This document shows positions 48,016-62,650 of a DNA stretch of 64,000 bases, one piece after another. Positions within the stretch are counted from its first letter, which is position 1, and the number at the start of each line of letters is the position of its first letter. Source of the stretch: Lithospermum erythrorhizon. Taxonomy: Eukaryota; Streptophyta; Magnoliopsida; Boraginales; Boraginaceae. The stretch covers positions 1,736,001 through 1,800,000 of the forward strand of contig JADFUC010001889.1 of NCBI GenBank assembly GCA_019722365.1, given 5' to 3'. The notes below the pieces were generated by a model, which worked only from the letters and a program-made list of their open reading frames with translations, did not search any database and was not told where the DNA came from. Both the position numbers and the translations under genes were made by a program.

Positions 48016-51000
48016 TGCTGAGGCCGTTAACTGTCTCCTTTTCTTATAAAAAGGAGTGGTTACCATGGAGGTTGAATCGGGTGTCTTGTTGATATTTTCT
48101 TAATATCTAACTCACGCGTAGGGGTTGAAAGGTGCACGTGAAGCCCGTTTTTCGTATTGTAACCTCTGGCATTCGGATTCGGACGAAAAGCATTTTTTGT
48201 TTTCGTCGAGATGGGGCCGCTGCATCGTTTTTATTTTAAATAGAATGGGACGCCGCGAAGTATGATAGCGTTAGGGTGGCGATTTTTGCGAAAATGCGTA
48301 TGTATCTTAATATTAGAGAGCATTGATAAAAGCTTGTCATTACCGATTCCAGTCATGTTTGGCACATAAGAAGCAAGGAGATATATGTAAGCTCAACAGA
48401 GCCCAGTAATGTACAATTGGACTACATTTTGAGTTCTTGATTTATCATTTTGTTATAACACAAACGATAGGCTACGTGGATATAGTTAGGACCACAAGTT
48501 GAAGATGCATCATTTTCTGCACACTTGTTAGCCTAAAGAGATTGACATAAAAAAGTATGCGAAACTCAGTGACTGGGTGACTATTGTGCTATATATAGAA
48601 TGGATGCAGAAATGACTGAATTAGCAAATGGGTTGCTTACTTTCTTGGGACTTGGTTGTTAACGTTTTTTGACGGTTGGGTTCTAAGTTTTGCCCCCCTC
48701 AGTTATTGTTTCATTTTTATTGGCACAAAATGGAGGTGGGTTCAGTGCAAGTTGTGAAAACTTGACGTGCTATCTGAATCATCACTTGCTTATCAAGAGA
48801 AATGTCAGATACCTTTCCGCGAAGTGAAAATATTAGTTCATTCTCCATAATTTTCCTCTTTTCCATCCTCTTTTTTGTTTGGGAGTTTTTATCATTTAGA
48901 AAATTCTAAATTAAGTTTATTTTTTGATCAAAATGTGAGAATATATTGTAGAGGTAAAATAAAAGATGTAACTTAAATTTATGTATTTTCTTAAACTTTG
49001 TGTATTTTCAAACCTCCCTATCAAATTACAAAAAAGGATGGAGGATGTACCTTTCATCATGAAATCAACCTCCATAACATAAATATAACATATTCCCTTC
49101 GATTTTTTAATACGTTATTCTATACATTTAGATATTGATTAAAAAAAATACATTTTTTTATGCTCTCTACTAGATCTTTACTTTTTTGTTGCGTGTAATT
49201 CACATTGAAAATGAAATATAATCAACCAAATAAGAAAGAGTATTGAAATAAATATATGTTTAATGATAGTGATATTGTTGAAAAATATCAGGTGAAAATG
49301 TATTTGAAGAATGGAATTATATAATTACAAAAGAAATAAAATTTTAACTTAAAATGACAAGTAAACAAAATAGGCAAAATAAGATATCCCTCTAGTATTA
49401 TCTTTTCAGTGATCTCAAGTTATATATAAAATATAGAAAATAAATACTCTCGTTGCATCAATCCAAGTGATGGTGTATTTAGACTAAAAATTATTGTCGA
49501 AAATATACGATTGTTTTAAGCAAAGTAATATTTTATATTTACTTTGTATTTGTATATCTATAAAATTTTATTTCTCATCTTAAAAATATAATGATTATCT
49601 TTGATTGTCTATTTTGATATATATATCTTTCATACGAGTCTCGATTTATGTGATGCGTCTAGCGAAACTTTAACTTAGATTTAAGTGATGGTTCGTTTAT
49701 CAGTCTGACTTTTTGCATTGAAGTTTGTATTGTCTCATAATATTTTTTTTCTATTGGTTGATATACTTTATCTCTCCTTGAAAATTATATAATTAGTGAT
49801 TTTTTTATATAAATTAATTTTCTTTTAAATAATTAAATAAATTGAGACGGAAGGAGTGTATATTATGTTTAACGAACCGGACGCTCTGTCCAAACTCAGG
49901 ATCCACCAAACATCTGCTACATACAAAATCCAAGAATTTGGATCATGCTATTCATGTGGAGGTCCGCTCATACGAAACCGAAATTCATATAGTACCGAAT
50001 TTTTTGAGAATGACTACAATTCATTAATTTTTATTAATTTGGTTATATATTTAAGTTTAATATAAAAATTATACATATTATCAAAATATATTATTTTAAG
50101 ATGAAATAATTGAAAAAATTCAAAAAAAAGTATACAAAAAATTATTTTATCTACTTAATTAATATGTATATTAAAATTCGTTGAACAAATGGATACAGAT
50201 TACCTAAAAGATGAAAATAAGCTTATATAATTAATACTAATGAATTAATTTTTGAGAAAATAATAATTATTACCTAAAATGTACCAAGAAAAAATTATAA
50301 AATAATATGATTTTAATTTTTATTATTAATAAAAAAATTTAATATATTGTAACTTTCCACTACCTAACCCCCAAACCTTAAATACCATCATCTTGGATTT
50401 ACAAACAAACAAAAATATAAACCATGTTTTGTTTGAACAAGTAGAATTAAAGAGAAATCAGTACAAAAGTAATGGCAACAACTAGTGTCAGCCTAATAAG
50501 TGGTATGAGATTGAGGTTTGAGTTATTGTAATGATAATTATTAAAGTGCTTTAAATATAAAAAATATTATTAAAACCATGTCGTAGTCAAATAAAGAGAT
50601 ATTTATTGATTTGTGCCAAAAGGATGAGATCGAGGATTCGGTTAGTTCCGAAATAGTTGCACTTTTTTAGATTAGTTTTCGAAAATGAAACGATTGTTGT
50701 TGTTGTCTTGAGAAAGTGAAAAATGTGCATTCAATCGTGTTTTTAAATTTCAAATATGGGCCGAATGTATTACACATGTCACTTTTGGAATCATCTTATC
50801 TTGCCCAACTTGTTGTATAAATTTTGAGAACTAATTTAGAATATGTATTTGAGATTAAATTATAATCTGATCCTATTTCGGATCAAATCGATAATTAATT
50901 CTAATCAAACTGCTGTTATATATTTTATATTTCACACTTCTTAGAAAGGTCAACTACATGACTCATTTGGCGAATATTCAATCGATCAAGATTGGCCATC

Positions 51001-51357
51001 ACGCTTCCATGCCAAGGTAATTAAAACGGTCAAATATCGATTAGTAGAAAAGATCAAACAGTAATTTAATTCTTGAAATTGCACATTTTGATTATGACTT
51101 ATAACATTCAGCATTTAGAAAAACATCAAGTTCAATGTAGCTGATTATATTGTGCATGTCAAGTGGCGGCTCAAGAATTTTCTTTGGTGATGTTAACCAT
51201 TCAACCCCTCTTCTTTGAATTTGATTATTTGACCATGTAACGTAACCAAATGATTCTCACAAATCATTGCTATAAATATGGAGGCAATCATCAGCAATCA
51301 ATCAAATCAAATCCAATTACTTATACGACAATCATTTTGACATATTCCAATCAGTAA
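48016..51357. other. Intergenic, with a possible Stowaway-like MITE at 48855-49050
   Basis: No gene is recognised. TTTTCCATCCTCTTTTTTG near 48858 pairs imperfectly with CAAAAAAGGATGGAGG near 49030, suggesting a short inverted-repeat element. The remainder is AT-rich. A TATAAATA box near 51271 serves the gene at 51358. Confidence 0.45.
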
Positions 51358-51935
51358 ATGCCCAACCAAGAATTGTGCAATAGTTCAATTCCATATAATT
51401 GTGCAATAATTCAATTCCTCAGCACTCAAGACCAATTGGTATAAGTGATCGCAACATGTATGAACAGAGTTATACACACCATGAAGAATCAGGGGAGCAA
51501 TATATGGGAAAATCTCAATTCCCTCAGCCTTCTAGGCCAATCGATATCGACTACATGAACATGTTTGAAGAGAGCTATCCAAACCAATTTCAAGGTGGCT
51601 ATCACGAGTGTTACATTCAAGAATCAGGGGGGAAATATGTATCCGACGATGATTTGTTTCATATTTTAGGTGAAATTGCTCAAGAACATGATGGAACCAG
51701 TGATCATGATATATTCAGAAAGTTCTTCTCTAAGGTTGAAAAGGATGTGCATTTTGATAGGCTCAAGAAATTTTATAGACTTATGAATCCTGAAAATGAC
51801 TCGAATGCACCGGAATATCAAGAAAGAGGAATCAATATTGAAGCTTCTTCAACAAAGGGAGATATAAAACATAAACTTGAACGGTTTAAAGTCAAGAATC
51901 TCAATCTCGGAGGTGTTGTCAAGGAGGAGAAGTAA
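51358..51935 (+). CDS. Unknown small protein gene, N-terminus shifted by a 26-bp duplication
   Basis: The main open frame from ATG 51456 to 51935 encodes 159 residues of unknown family. It contains two related segments (SRPIGISDRNMYEQSYTHH and SRPIDIDYMNMFEESYPNQ). An acidic/helical part follows (DDDLFHILGEIAQEHDG ... IFRKFFSKVEKDVHFDRLKK), then a Lys-rich tail. The first copy of the repeat lies mostly upstream of this ATG but is open. A better-placed ATG at 51358, after a TATAAATA box near 51271, reads MPNQELCNSSIP and then runs out of frame. The reason is that AATTGTGCAATAGTTCAATT plus six bases is tandemly duplicated (51371 and 51397, period 26), shifting the frame. The annotated product may thus be a truncated allele starting at 51456. 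Function unknown; possibly nuclear given the charged tail. Confidence 0.6.
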
Positions 51936-54900
51936 AAATAGTCCTGTTTGACATGTTCAATAAACTGCAAATAGTTTGTAATCATATTGTTCTTTTCCCG
52001 CTCATGGCGTAAACTCCCAATTCGGTTGTTTATATCATATTCTTTTATTCTTTCTATGTATGTACCATCTTAATTGAAGATGTAGCAAGCTTGTTTCCAT
52101 AATTTGCATCTAATATATATATGAACCATCTTACTTTAAGATCACAATGCTTTTAGATTCATATCACCATATACAAATAACAATCCAAAGGAAATTGTAT
52201 CAATTGTGAAGTCATGGTTAGACTGAACAATTCCTGTTAATGTTGATTTTTACAACCAACTGTTGAATGATGAGAACTACAAGAGTAAAGTATTTCACCT
52301 ACTACTTTACTATGTCTCTAAACTGCTATAAACCTAGTATAAATCAATTGTTGTATTAGTTAGGATGGGGGTCCTTCAAGACGAATATAATCGTACATGA
52401 CACCATTGAAACTACCACCAACTGTTTGCTTGAAATATAAAGTGTTAATGCCATTCACAAGGCTAGAAGCTGGTAGATCAACTTGATACAACCAGTATAA
52501 ACCATGGATACCATGTCTTGCTATTGCATTATCTCTGCCTATAAAACGATCTGTCTTAAATATAGGATACATTGCATGGGGGTCATTGATCCACACCTGG
52601 ATACAAGAAATTGAGTTAGTCTTGTCTCAAAATGAATGTCTTGTTTGCTAATATAATCTTTGTATTAGCTAGGCAGTCGTGGAAGTAGGGGAGGGTGTAC
52701 CAGGACAGTCGAAGAACATTTTGTGTAGGTGACAATGTTGTTAAATTATACCTAGACCTCTATATAACTATATAAGATTATGGAATGAATGAAATTAAAA
52801 TGAGGTAATAAGATAACACACTCGAAGCTCGGCATACGTTGCAGAGGCCAATGCTATTCGTAATGTATAAGTTCCCCTTATATTAGCAAGAGGAAATTTA
52901 ATTTGCCATGTTGTTGGGACATAAGTCTTGTTTCCAACTTTCCTGCAATCATGGTTAGAAGAAACAAGCTTATTTAATTTAACCACTTCAAAAAGATGGT
53001 AAATGAAGCTAATATTGAATCTTAAATACAAAATTGTTTGTCGAAATTGTTGTTATTTCGATAATTTTCATTCTTAGATTGAGCCAAGTCTATTGAAAAA
53101 TGATTCATATAAGTGATATAACATTGAATTTGTTACAATATACGAGGCGGTTATAAGTTATTGAAATTCTTTGTAACATTCAATTAAGTTGAATTTTCAT
53201 TATTTCTCGACAACTTAAAAATAAAAAAGGGAAGAATAAATAAAGAAAACCTGTTGACATGAGCAAAAAACCAATCCTTGCGATAATCGCTCTTTCCAAC
53301 GGTGTAAACAAGATCATCTTTTGGGTACAAATCTGTGTACCGGTCCCATAGGCCATATTGCCTATACCTGAAAAGATTACACACTGGCCAGAGCTGTTTA
53401 ATGAGGCAGGCTGAACAAACGGCTCGAGGCTCGGCTCAAACTCTTACCGATGCATATTAAGCATTTCTGTGACCTTGACTTATTGGCTCTAAAAATGTGG
53501 CTGTCAGTTCTATAGAAATTTTTATATATTAAAAAGCTAGTTTTGTAATAATTTTGTGATGATTCAATTTATTAAAGTCAATATATTTTATGATGAACTT
53601 TTTAATTATAATTTAGTTAATGTCTAGTAATACATTAGCAAATTAATGTAAAATGCATTATGTTTATAAAAGAAACATCCATTTAAAATTTGAAAAATTT
53701 CATTAAGTGGTAATTGAAATTTAATTTCGAGCTTCAATTTCGGCTGGATTACTTGTTCTACTGGCTATTAATGTTTGAAACTTTGTACTATTAAAAAAAC
53801 ATTGAAACATAAATTAACATCTATTGGTACACTATTTAAGTATTATGATATTATATATAGTTAATTATGATAAAAATATTGCTCCGTATATAATAATATA
53901 AATTTTTTTTCTAAATATCATACAATATATACATAAATTTTTAAAAAATTAACCATCAAAATTTGAAATTGTTTGATGTTTTAGAGATGGAGAGTGCAAA
54001 ACTTATATATACTTGGTACTTACTTATCGTTGAGGTTGGTATATATAAACCCTGGAGCTGGATCAGGAATAAAGAACTCTCCAGCCGTACGATCAGAAAT
54101 GCCAATTTCCCAAATTGTTGGACCACTTCTTGGAGGAATGTATGCAAGATCACCCAATCCCATGTTTGATCCTGTGACACATTTTTGTAATACAGTACTA
54201 AGCCAGTTCTTGAAGTATGAGCATATTCATTCAAATTGGTGATGAGCTAAAATTTATCTATGCATGTGTGGTTTAGCAATTGACCTCTTGGAAATTATTG
54301 GTTATCAAGTGAATTATCTTCTTGATAGTTTGAAGAAGAAACAAAAAATACCTGATTTGATTTCGATATTTTTTTCATATTTGTAATCCCCTATAACTCC
54401 AGGGACCCATGCATAAACATTGTAAATTCCGGGTCGTATATTTGAGATACTAAAGGATCCATCTTCATTGGTTGTGGTCCAAAATTGATAACCCTGAATA
54501 GGACATATAGCATAATATAATAAATAATGTAATAAAATGCTGGGGGGTGGTGGTGGATGGAAGGATTGAAGTGTCAAGTTGGTTCTTCTGAAAACTAACC
54601 TTGCTATCAGTTTGCCAGGAACCAACTTCTCCAGGGGGTGCTAATCCAATATAAGCTGATTTTGCAGGTAAATTTCCCTTGTTGATGTACCTAAGTAATA
54701 GGAAGTACCAAAAAATGAAAAACAAAACAAATTATTCAACAGTTAACTGTATATGTCATATGTACATGGTTGAGTTGGATCCGGATCTTACATTCTGTTC
54801 CGTTAAGATCGTATCGCGTGTTATATTTTTTTATTTTTTAAATTAAGCTTGAAAAATGCAGCGTGTCATGGCTGTGGAATATAACGTAGAAAATTAAATG

Positions 54901-56846
54901 AAATGTAACGAATGATACATTCGCGTCGAAGTTGAATGAGAATTTGAAATGATTTATTAATTACTCTATATTAGAAGTCATAATGGAGAAGGTACCTATC
55001 ATTGACCATCAAACGACCGGTGACTGTACCCCTCTGATTAGCGCGAAGTAAGTCTCTGGAGAGTGGGAAATCATAAGGCCATTTCTTGGTTTCTTCTACC
55101 ATTTGGTTAACATCCATGAACAAATATTTATCAAGATTAATATGATATGGTTCAAGAACAGAGCATAGTTAAGAAATCTTGAACCTAGTGGAGGAACTAA
55201 GAGGAATAATAGTATTTCCTTCAAAATTTTAGAAAATGAAATTTACAATTAGAAATAGAATTTTATTATTTATCTATTTAAAAATTAAGTTGTTCGATCC
55301 CGAAATTTATATACTTTTCTTCATTTGTCTTATGTTAGTTATTCGTCTGTCACCAATACATAAATTTTATGTTCGATCCCAAAATTTGTATATTTTTCTT
55401 GATTTGTATTATGTTAGCTACTTTGTCAATTGTCACCCCTACATAAATTTTATTATTTTACCAATGTTTGGACCATCAAATTTTTGTTTTTATGAACAGA
55501 TAATGTTTTATTTTGTCAAAAAATTGTGACTCCGTCTATGTCTCTATTAAACAAATTTATACTTTTCCCTAATTTTTTATTATGGTTTTTCAATCTCAAT
55601 AACCTCCTTCTCTTTAAGCAATAATTAAAATTTTGATGTCTTACTTGTCTTTTGGCATCATTCCAGAGAGTACGAGGATCTTTATCTGAATTAGAATTTA
55701 GGTAAATAAAAACGGGACCGTAAACCTTCTTCCAAGGCTCCCCATTTTTTGTATCAATTCCCATATCTGGACCAGCATAATGGCCACTAAAAAAGATCTG
55801 TGCATAAGTTGAGGGTAAGATAAAATTAGTTTATTTTGCACAAATATAAATATAATCGCATTTAAACAAAACCCATAGCTCTTTATTAACATGACTTAAA
55901 AATTAAGTTTACTGTCAATGATGGACACTCTCATGCAATAGATTAAAGTTTGTAACTAAATTTGGTAAATTGTTCGACTCAAAAATTAAAAACGTTAATT
56001 AAAATGTTATAGTCGAGGGGCACATGGCTTCTAGTCTAGTGACATCTATCACAGGCCTCTAATCAAGAGGTTCTGGGTTCGAATATCAAAGAGTTTCAAA
56101 TCTATAATACTCTCAGAAATTATATATAATATTTTTGTATTTGAAATAATATCATCCCTAAATAACAAAAAAAAAATGTTATAGTCGAGGAACATACCGA
56201 AAGCGCGGTAGGGCCAGAATGTGAAGTAAGATCAGCTTTCATAGGGCCACCAGAACGAAACTCATTACTTGGAGTGATGACCCAAAATCCAGTTCGAGGA
56301 CCAGAGCTTACCCATCCATGTACAAAGCTATCTTTGTTATCCATTGAGTATTGATACTTATCGTCAACCTGTATGTGTAATTTCAATTACTCCTTTATTT
56401 CATGCATTCTTCATAATCATACATTACTAACGAAATTGATTATTATCACACTCTGAAATTTAAATTCTTACATTATCCAAAATATTGATATATTTAAATA
56501 TATGTAAAATAATTAGTTACCTGTCCTTTTAGAGATTTATCCTCCGGATTTGTTAATAGTTTGGCTTCTCCATAAGCCAATCTCTTTCCGGATTGAAAAT
56601 CATGGTGATTTGGCATAGTCCTTTGCTTATCATCCGATATTGCCATGTAAGTGAACCTGTTGATGATGATTCACCACAAATATCAATTGCCAAAAGAAAA
56701 GAAAAGAAATTAATCAAGTAGAATAGTTTAGGCAACGTTTAATTTGCATTGGTGTCATGGTGTATAATACGGATTAATTAATAAGCGTCATAATACTAAT
56801 ACTAGTTTGATAATATGTTTAATTTATTAGTTGATTCAAAACAAAT

Positions 56847-57402
56847 TAGGGGTGTGCACGGATCGGTTGATTCGATTTTAGTAAATTAGAAGCAGAAACT
56901 GACTAAATCGATTACGAAAGAGCGAGCTTAAATCGGTTCGGTTCGTCGGTTCCGATCTATGGGTTAAGCCGGTTCAGGTTCGGTTCGGTTAAGTTTCGGT
57001 TTTGAGACAATTTTTGAGACTATCGTCTAGAACTCAAAATTAAGTCCTAAGACTAGCTATTTACTATATAATTTCAATGAACTCCTTTTAAGATTAATTA
57101 TACAATCTACATACATACCGATGATGAACAAAGTTAAATCTAAATTGTCTTTATTAAAATGTACACATGCAAATCTTCTGAAGATTTTTTGAAAAAGGAT
57201 AATAAATAAAATTGAAATCTATATAAAATTGAAATGCAGTTCGGTTTAGTTCGGTTATTTCAAAAGCCGAACCTAAATTAGTTCGATTTTCTCCGACGCC
57301 GAACCTCATCGGTTCGGTTCCGATCCAGTTCCAAAATTTCGGTTATTTAGGTTCGATTTCGATCGGTTCGAGTCGGGTTTTCAGATTTTGTGCACACCCC
57401 TA
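56847..57402. mobile_element. hAT-type MITE (556 bp) in a lyase intron, perfect 8-bp target duplication
   Basis: The termini TAGGGGTGTGCAC and its exact reverse complement GTGCACACCCCTA are flanked by AAACAAAT on both sides (56839-56846 and 57403-57410). Subterminal repeats of GGTTCGGTTCGGTT and their complements fill both ends. There is no coding. It lies in the intron between lyase exons 6 and 7. Confidence 0.93.
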
Positions 57403-58754
57403 AAACAAATAGTGGGTTCATACGTATTGATGTAACATGAACCAAAATAGTTAGTTTTTTATTTTTTAATCCATATAATCAATGTTAAGCCAAAGTATTG
57501 TAGACGTATTTCATTTAATCCCTTCATCCCAAATAGGTATTCAAGTTTACCTTTAGATGATTGAAATTTTATATTTGAACTAAAGATCTTTATTTAGGAA
57601 AAAAATATATGATAAAAATATATGTACTAATCGATAAAAGTTTTAGTGTGTTTAACTATTGGAATACTAATTTTAATTCGAATCATCATAGTTACGGGTT
57701 CTATTGTCTCAAATTTTTAATGTTTGACCGTAAAGAATCTGTTAAAATTATTGATTTTAGAAACAAAAGTACTCGGTAATATAATCCGAATTAATGATAT
57801 AAATCTTACAATTTTGGCTCTAGCTTGAAAGTAATTCTTGCCTCCTCCATGTGGAGCGCAGGCCATCCGGGTAACTGCTCAAATATTGCATATGTATAAA
57901 AGCCTGAACTGCCCCGAAGCATTATATACCTATCAATTTAATCATACAATATTACATTAGTAATATTTAATTAATAAAGAATTGACGCTACTTTTATAAT
58001 AATTAATTTTCACCGTTTTATTATATAAATTCAATATATGTTACGTGGAGATAATTATTAAATATATAAATCTCAGATAAATGTCGTGGTGCAATTTAAT
58101 TATTGTTAGTGGTATAAATAATAATTTAGTCCCCAAAGTATATCATATGTTGTTGTAATATGGTTCTGAAAGTGATAAATGTTGCGCGTTGGTTCTACCT
58201 ATTTTGGGCGTCCCCGAAAGTCGAGACCCGATGTGCTGCGTTAATGCTTTCGAGGGCTCATGTCAATGCAACATTCTCTACATTTTGAGGAAGTATCTGA
58301 TAGTGTCGTTATACGAGACTTCATCGCACGATTATCATTATACAGGACTGTATTGATAATTAACTCTACGTCGTGACTCGAACTAAGCGCCCAATAAGGG
58401 ACATTGAATGATGAAGATCTGATTTTATATCTGGTTATATTTGAGGAAGATTTAACAAAGTTTTATATGGATACTATAGAGAGAGTCAAAATTCAAATAA
58501 TACTCATTGTAATGAAACAATTATATACCTTTTGTCATAATTTAAAGGAAGACCATGAGGATCAGTTGAAGGGTTCCAAGTTTTAGAGAAGGAGATTTCT
58601 ACTTTGTTATCGTTTGGCTATTATCACTTTGCGATTGTTCCTTGAAATCTGCGCAACATTTGTAATTAAATTAATGTTCGAACGGGAAATAATATAATTG
58701 TGTTTTTTGTGATAGATGGATGAGTAACACTATTAAACTGAAAATGAAATTTCA

Positions 58755-60563
58755 CACTACTAGAAAACATGCTTATAGGTCGGATAGGAGTCGGGATTTT
58801 GAAGCCCGTTTAGTTGATTATTTGAGCCTTGTGGCCCCGGTTTGGCAATTGGTTTGGTGTCGATATATTTTTACCGTTGTGAATTAAAAAAAAATTAAAA
58901 AAAATTATGTACCGGCTATACGACTCCCCGCTTCTATATATATATAAACTCTAATTGGTGTCGGGTCGATGTCGGTAGGGTTATAGGTGTCGGTTTAGTG
59001 TCGGTTTGGAGTCGGGTCTTTTTTTAAATTTGGATTTTTAAGTTTTTTAATGAGTTTTTAAGTAATATAATAAATTATTATGAGTAATAATCATCAGATA
59101 TATTAATAAATATTATAATAAAAAATATTTACAAACATTGTTCACGTGATAGGTAGAATTGACTATATGACTATTTGTATATATCATATATCGCGCAGTA
59201 TTATCGGCGTTAATATTTTATTATATTTTTAAATTATAATATAAATACAACTTAACATATAACTAATTTTCAAAAACTATATTTTTTATATGTTGAATAA
59301 TTAGATCGAAATAGAATATTAATTCGGGGTATCGAGGGTATGGGGTGTCGGTTTAGAGTCGGGTTAGTGTCGGTAGGGTTAAAGGTGTCGGTTTCGTGTC
59401 GGTTAAGAGCATCGGGGTTTTTAAGAAAAAAGTGGATTTTAAGTTTTTAAGTAATATAATAAGTATTATGAGTAGTAATAATGGAGTGGGTATATTAATA
59501 AATATTATAATAAAAATATTTACAAATATTTAATAAATATTGTGTTTTAATGTTGTTGAACAATGTTGTTGTTTGAATGTTGTTTGAATAAATATTGTGT
59601 TTTAATGTTGTTGAACAATATTGTTTGAATGTTGTTGAACAACATCGTGTTTAATTGTTGAATGTTTTAGTTTAGTGCAGTTTGGCTATCTGTAATATAG
59701 CATAGCGTCGGTATGGTGTCGGGATTCAAAATTTCAGATTCCCGCTAATTAATTAAGTGCGGGAAATTTCAGAATTCCCGACTCGCCCTTATATAAACAC
59801 GTCTAATCGCCCAACCCCTAATACAATTCAATTTTTCACAACTATATTTTCTTACATTTATGCGTCTAATTATTTTTGTCTCTTAATCTTCTTATATTGT
59901 TTCATTTATAGAAAAATTATTTGAGTAATTTTTTTATTTACATTTATTAATGCTTTCTAATTATTTTTTGTCTACTAATCTTCTTATATTGTTTCATTTG
60001 TAAAGGAAGTATTTGAGGTATTGTTATTATTTTTGTTGATGTTTATGGTATTGTTTGTGTTATTATTTTATTTGTTTGGTGTTTATGTTTTTTGGATATT
60101 GTTTATGTTTATGTTTATGTTTTTTGTATATTGTTCGTGTTTCTTTTTGGATATTGTTCGTGTTGTTTTTTGGGTATTGAATGTGAAATTGTGATCGATT
60201 TACGCAAATATTGCGGCGCCCGGTATGATGTTTTTTGAAAGTTTTGCGAGGACCAGTGTCGGGGTGGTGTCGGTCTTCAACATTTACAATGCAGAGGTAG
60301 ACGTCGGTAGGAAAAAAACAAAAAAACAATGGTGTCGGGAGAGCGTCAGTAAATAAATCAAAATTAAAATGGAGCATCGGTTTGGTGTCGGGAGCCCGAG
60401 CCCAAGCGGTAAAGTGATTTCCGCAGTGGCATCGGTTTGGTGTCGAGAGTGAATTTAGCTTCGTGCAGGGCCAGTCAGTCGAAACCGACACCATACCGAC
60501 ACCAATGGTTGTTAGTGTCGGTATGGTGTAGGATAAATAAAATTTCTTGTGTTTTTACAGTAG
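58755..60563. mobile_element. CACTA-like non-autonomous element (about 1.8 kb) in a lyase intron
   Basis: The left end reads CACTACTAGAAAACATGC, a typical CACTA terminus; the right end (TTGTGTTTTTACAGTAG) is its decayed complement. Many subterminal copies of GGTGTCGGTTTAGTGTCGG and GTCGGTATGGTGTCGG cluster near 58780-59000, 59340-59420, 59700-59730 and 60250-60530, as expected for En/Spm-type elements. A 3-bp target duplication is not clear. No transposase is present. It separates lyase exons 4 and 5. Confidence 0.65.
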
Positions 60564-62621
60564 CATTATGACAGGTGCACATAATATAATCGGAAGAATA
60601 TTAAGTCACTATATATAATAATAATAATAGCAATACTAATTAGTTTTCACTTATTTAAAATCTTAGCTTTTAATATAAATTATAGCATTAGAAAATAGAA
60701 AAATGTTAGAAAAGGAAATAAGAAATGAAAACAGCTTACGTATCAAACATGTTGGTCTTCCCTTCAATTGACCTACCTACACAATGTCCCAGTACCTAAT
60801 TCAATTGTAGTCCCCATTAACAAAGAAATCAGCATATGTGCTTCATGAAAAGGGCAAGGTATTATTATAGAAAAGAGTAAGGTATTATTATCGAAAATCT
60901 AAAAATCAAAGTAGTAGGTCGAATAGATAAATTAAATCTTACAATGTATTTGAAGCACTTCTCTTCCGTCCTTCTTTTAGCCGACTTCTAGTATATTTTG
61001 ATCCCTTTGTATTTGATCTCATTTACGGATCCAGTCGGATTATCTAAAGTCATATTTACAAGACCATTGTACATCACCACCTACAAAGAAGTTGAATTTA
61101 TTACTCCTGAGATTTTTTTATAAATAAAACAAGAAATATGGTTCTTTTAAATTTTTTGTCAAATACTCCAGTATTTAAGAATTAACTTTAGAAATTAGTA
61201 TGACTTTGAATAGTTTTTTAGCATATTGAATTGACTAATTGAATATGTGAATAGAATATTGATATTATACATGACAAGTTATTTGCCTTTAAACAATCAT
61301 CATCTATACCATATATAATCTCTAGTTCCCCATTTACATGTGTCGAAGTTCAAATTAATGTAATTCCTATTTTACCCTCCTAATGAAAAATGTGTTGGTT
61401 TTTTATTTACACAATAACTTCTTCTACGACACAGAATCACTAATACGATAACTTATCCATAATAATAAATGTTAATAGCGCAAATAATGTATGCTAATTT
61501 ATTTATTTCTATGAGTACTACATTTATTTACGCTTTCATCGAATTTGATAACGACATTATTGTAAATCGATATCAGATTCATATCGTAAACTTCACCCCG
61601 TCAGAATCAATAAGCTCCTTTATCCTAACCTTCATTCCACTTCTTATTCAAACGCCAAAATACTAATACATGTTACATAATTTGAATATTTTTTACCAAT
61701 TAAGAAAAAATTTATACTATAAAATAATGAAATAATTTGTAATACGCTGGGATCACAGTGATAACTATCTGAATATATGCTAGCCAACTAATAAAACTTA
61801 GAAAATTTATTATTTGAAAAAATTATTTATTGTTAAGTGATTCACAAAATAATACGGAGTATTCAGTAATAAAAAGTTAAGTTCAACCAAACAATGCCTT
61901 ACATATTCTTTCATAATGGTTAGCTTGACCGGTGAAGACGTTCCGCTATTTCTGGAAGTAGGCAACCATCTAGTCAAGAAGAAAATCAAAACTTGAAACA
62001 GGTCGAGGTGGCACTTGAAATAACAAAACTTTGTTGCTCAGCTGGTAAAAAATCATATATATGTCTTATTAAGGTTTCCAGCCTTGAAAAAAAATTCCTG
62101 AATAATGAATAAGCTTGACAAGTAATCAAATTTTGTCATCCAAGATATTTAGTCTAGCTGTATTCAGAAATTTCTTATTATATGTCTTTTGTTTCAATCC
62201 TCTGAAAAATTATTTCATACGTTATTACATGTTTCTGCCCCATCTAATGGGTTTAATTCCACTACACGTTTTTGAGTTTCAAAGAACTATATATTTCAAT
62301 AGCTACGTAGATTTAAAGAAAACATTCAAGCAAATATGGATGATGATGCAATAGACTTTAGAGAGAAGATAAGTTTTTCATTGAGTATTTAGACTTCCAT
62401 TTTTTAGTTTAGAATTTAGTTAAAGTTTATATCGTATGTAATTTATAATTTTAATATAATAAAAAAGATTCAAATTTATAAGATTTGACTATCCCCGAAT
62501 TATCATATTCTTCATGGATTATAACGAGTTAATTAACTACCAAACATTGCAATTTTATTACTTAAATCAGTCAAAAAAGTTAACGAAGGCAACTATCAAA
62601 TTACCCCCGATGATACGCTCC

Positions 62622-62650
62622 CCCTCCCCCCCCCAAAAAAAAAAAAAAAA
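62622..62650. repeat. C/A homopolymer run in lyase intron 1-side flank
   Basis: A run of C followed by about fifteen A near 62625-62650, just beyond the donor of lyase exon 1. It is prone to sequencing and replication slippage. Confidence 0.8.

Noticed and set aside
60063..60494. 143-codon minus-strand ORF in the CACTA-like element
   Set aside because: Built from subterminal GTGTCGG repeats and a Lys/Asn/His-rich low-complexity tail; no domain.
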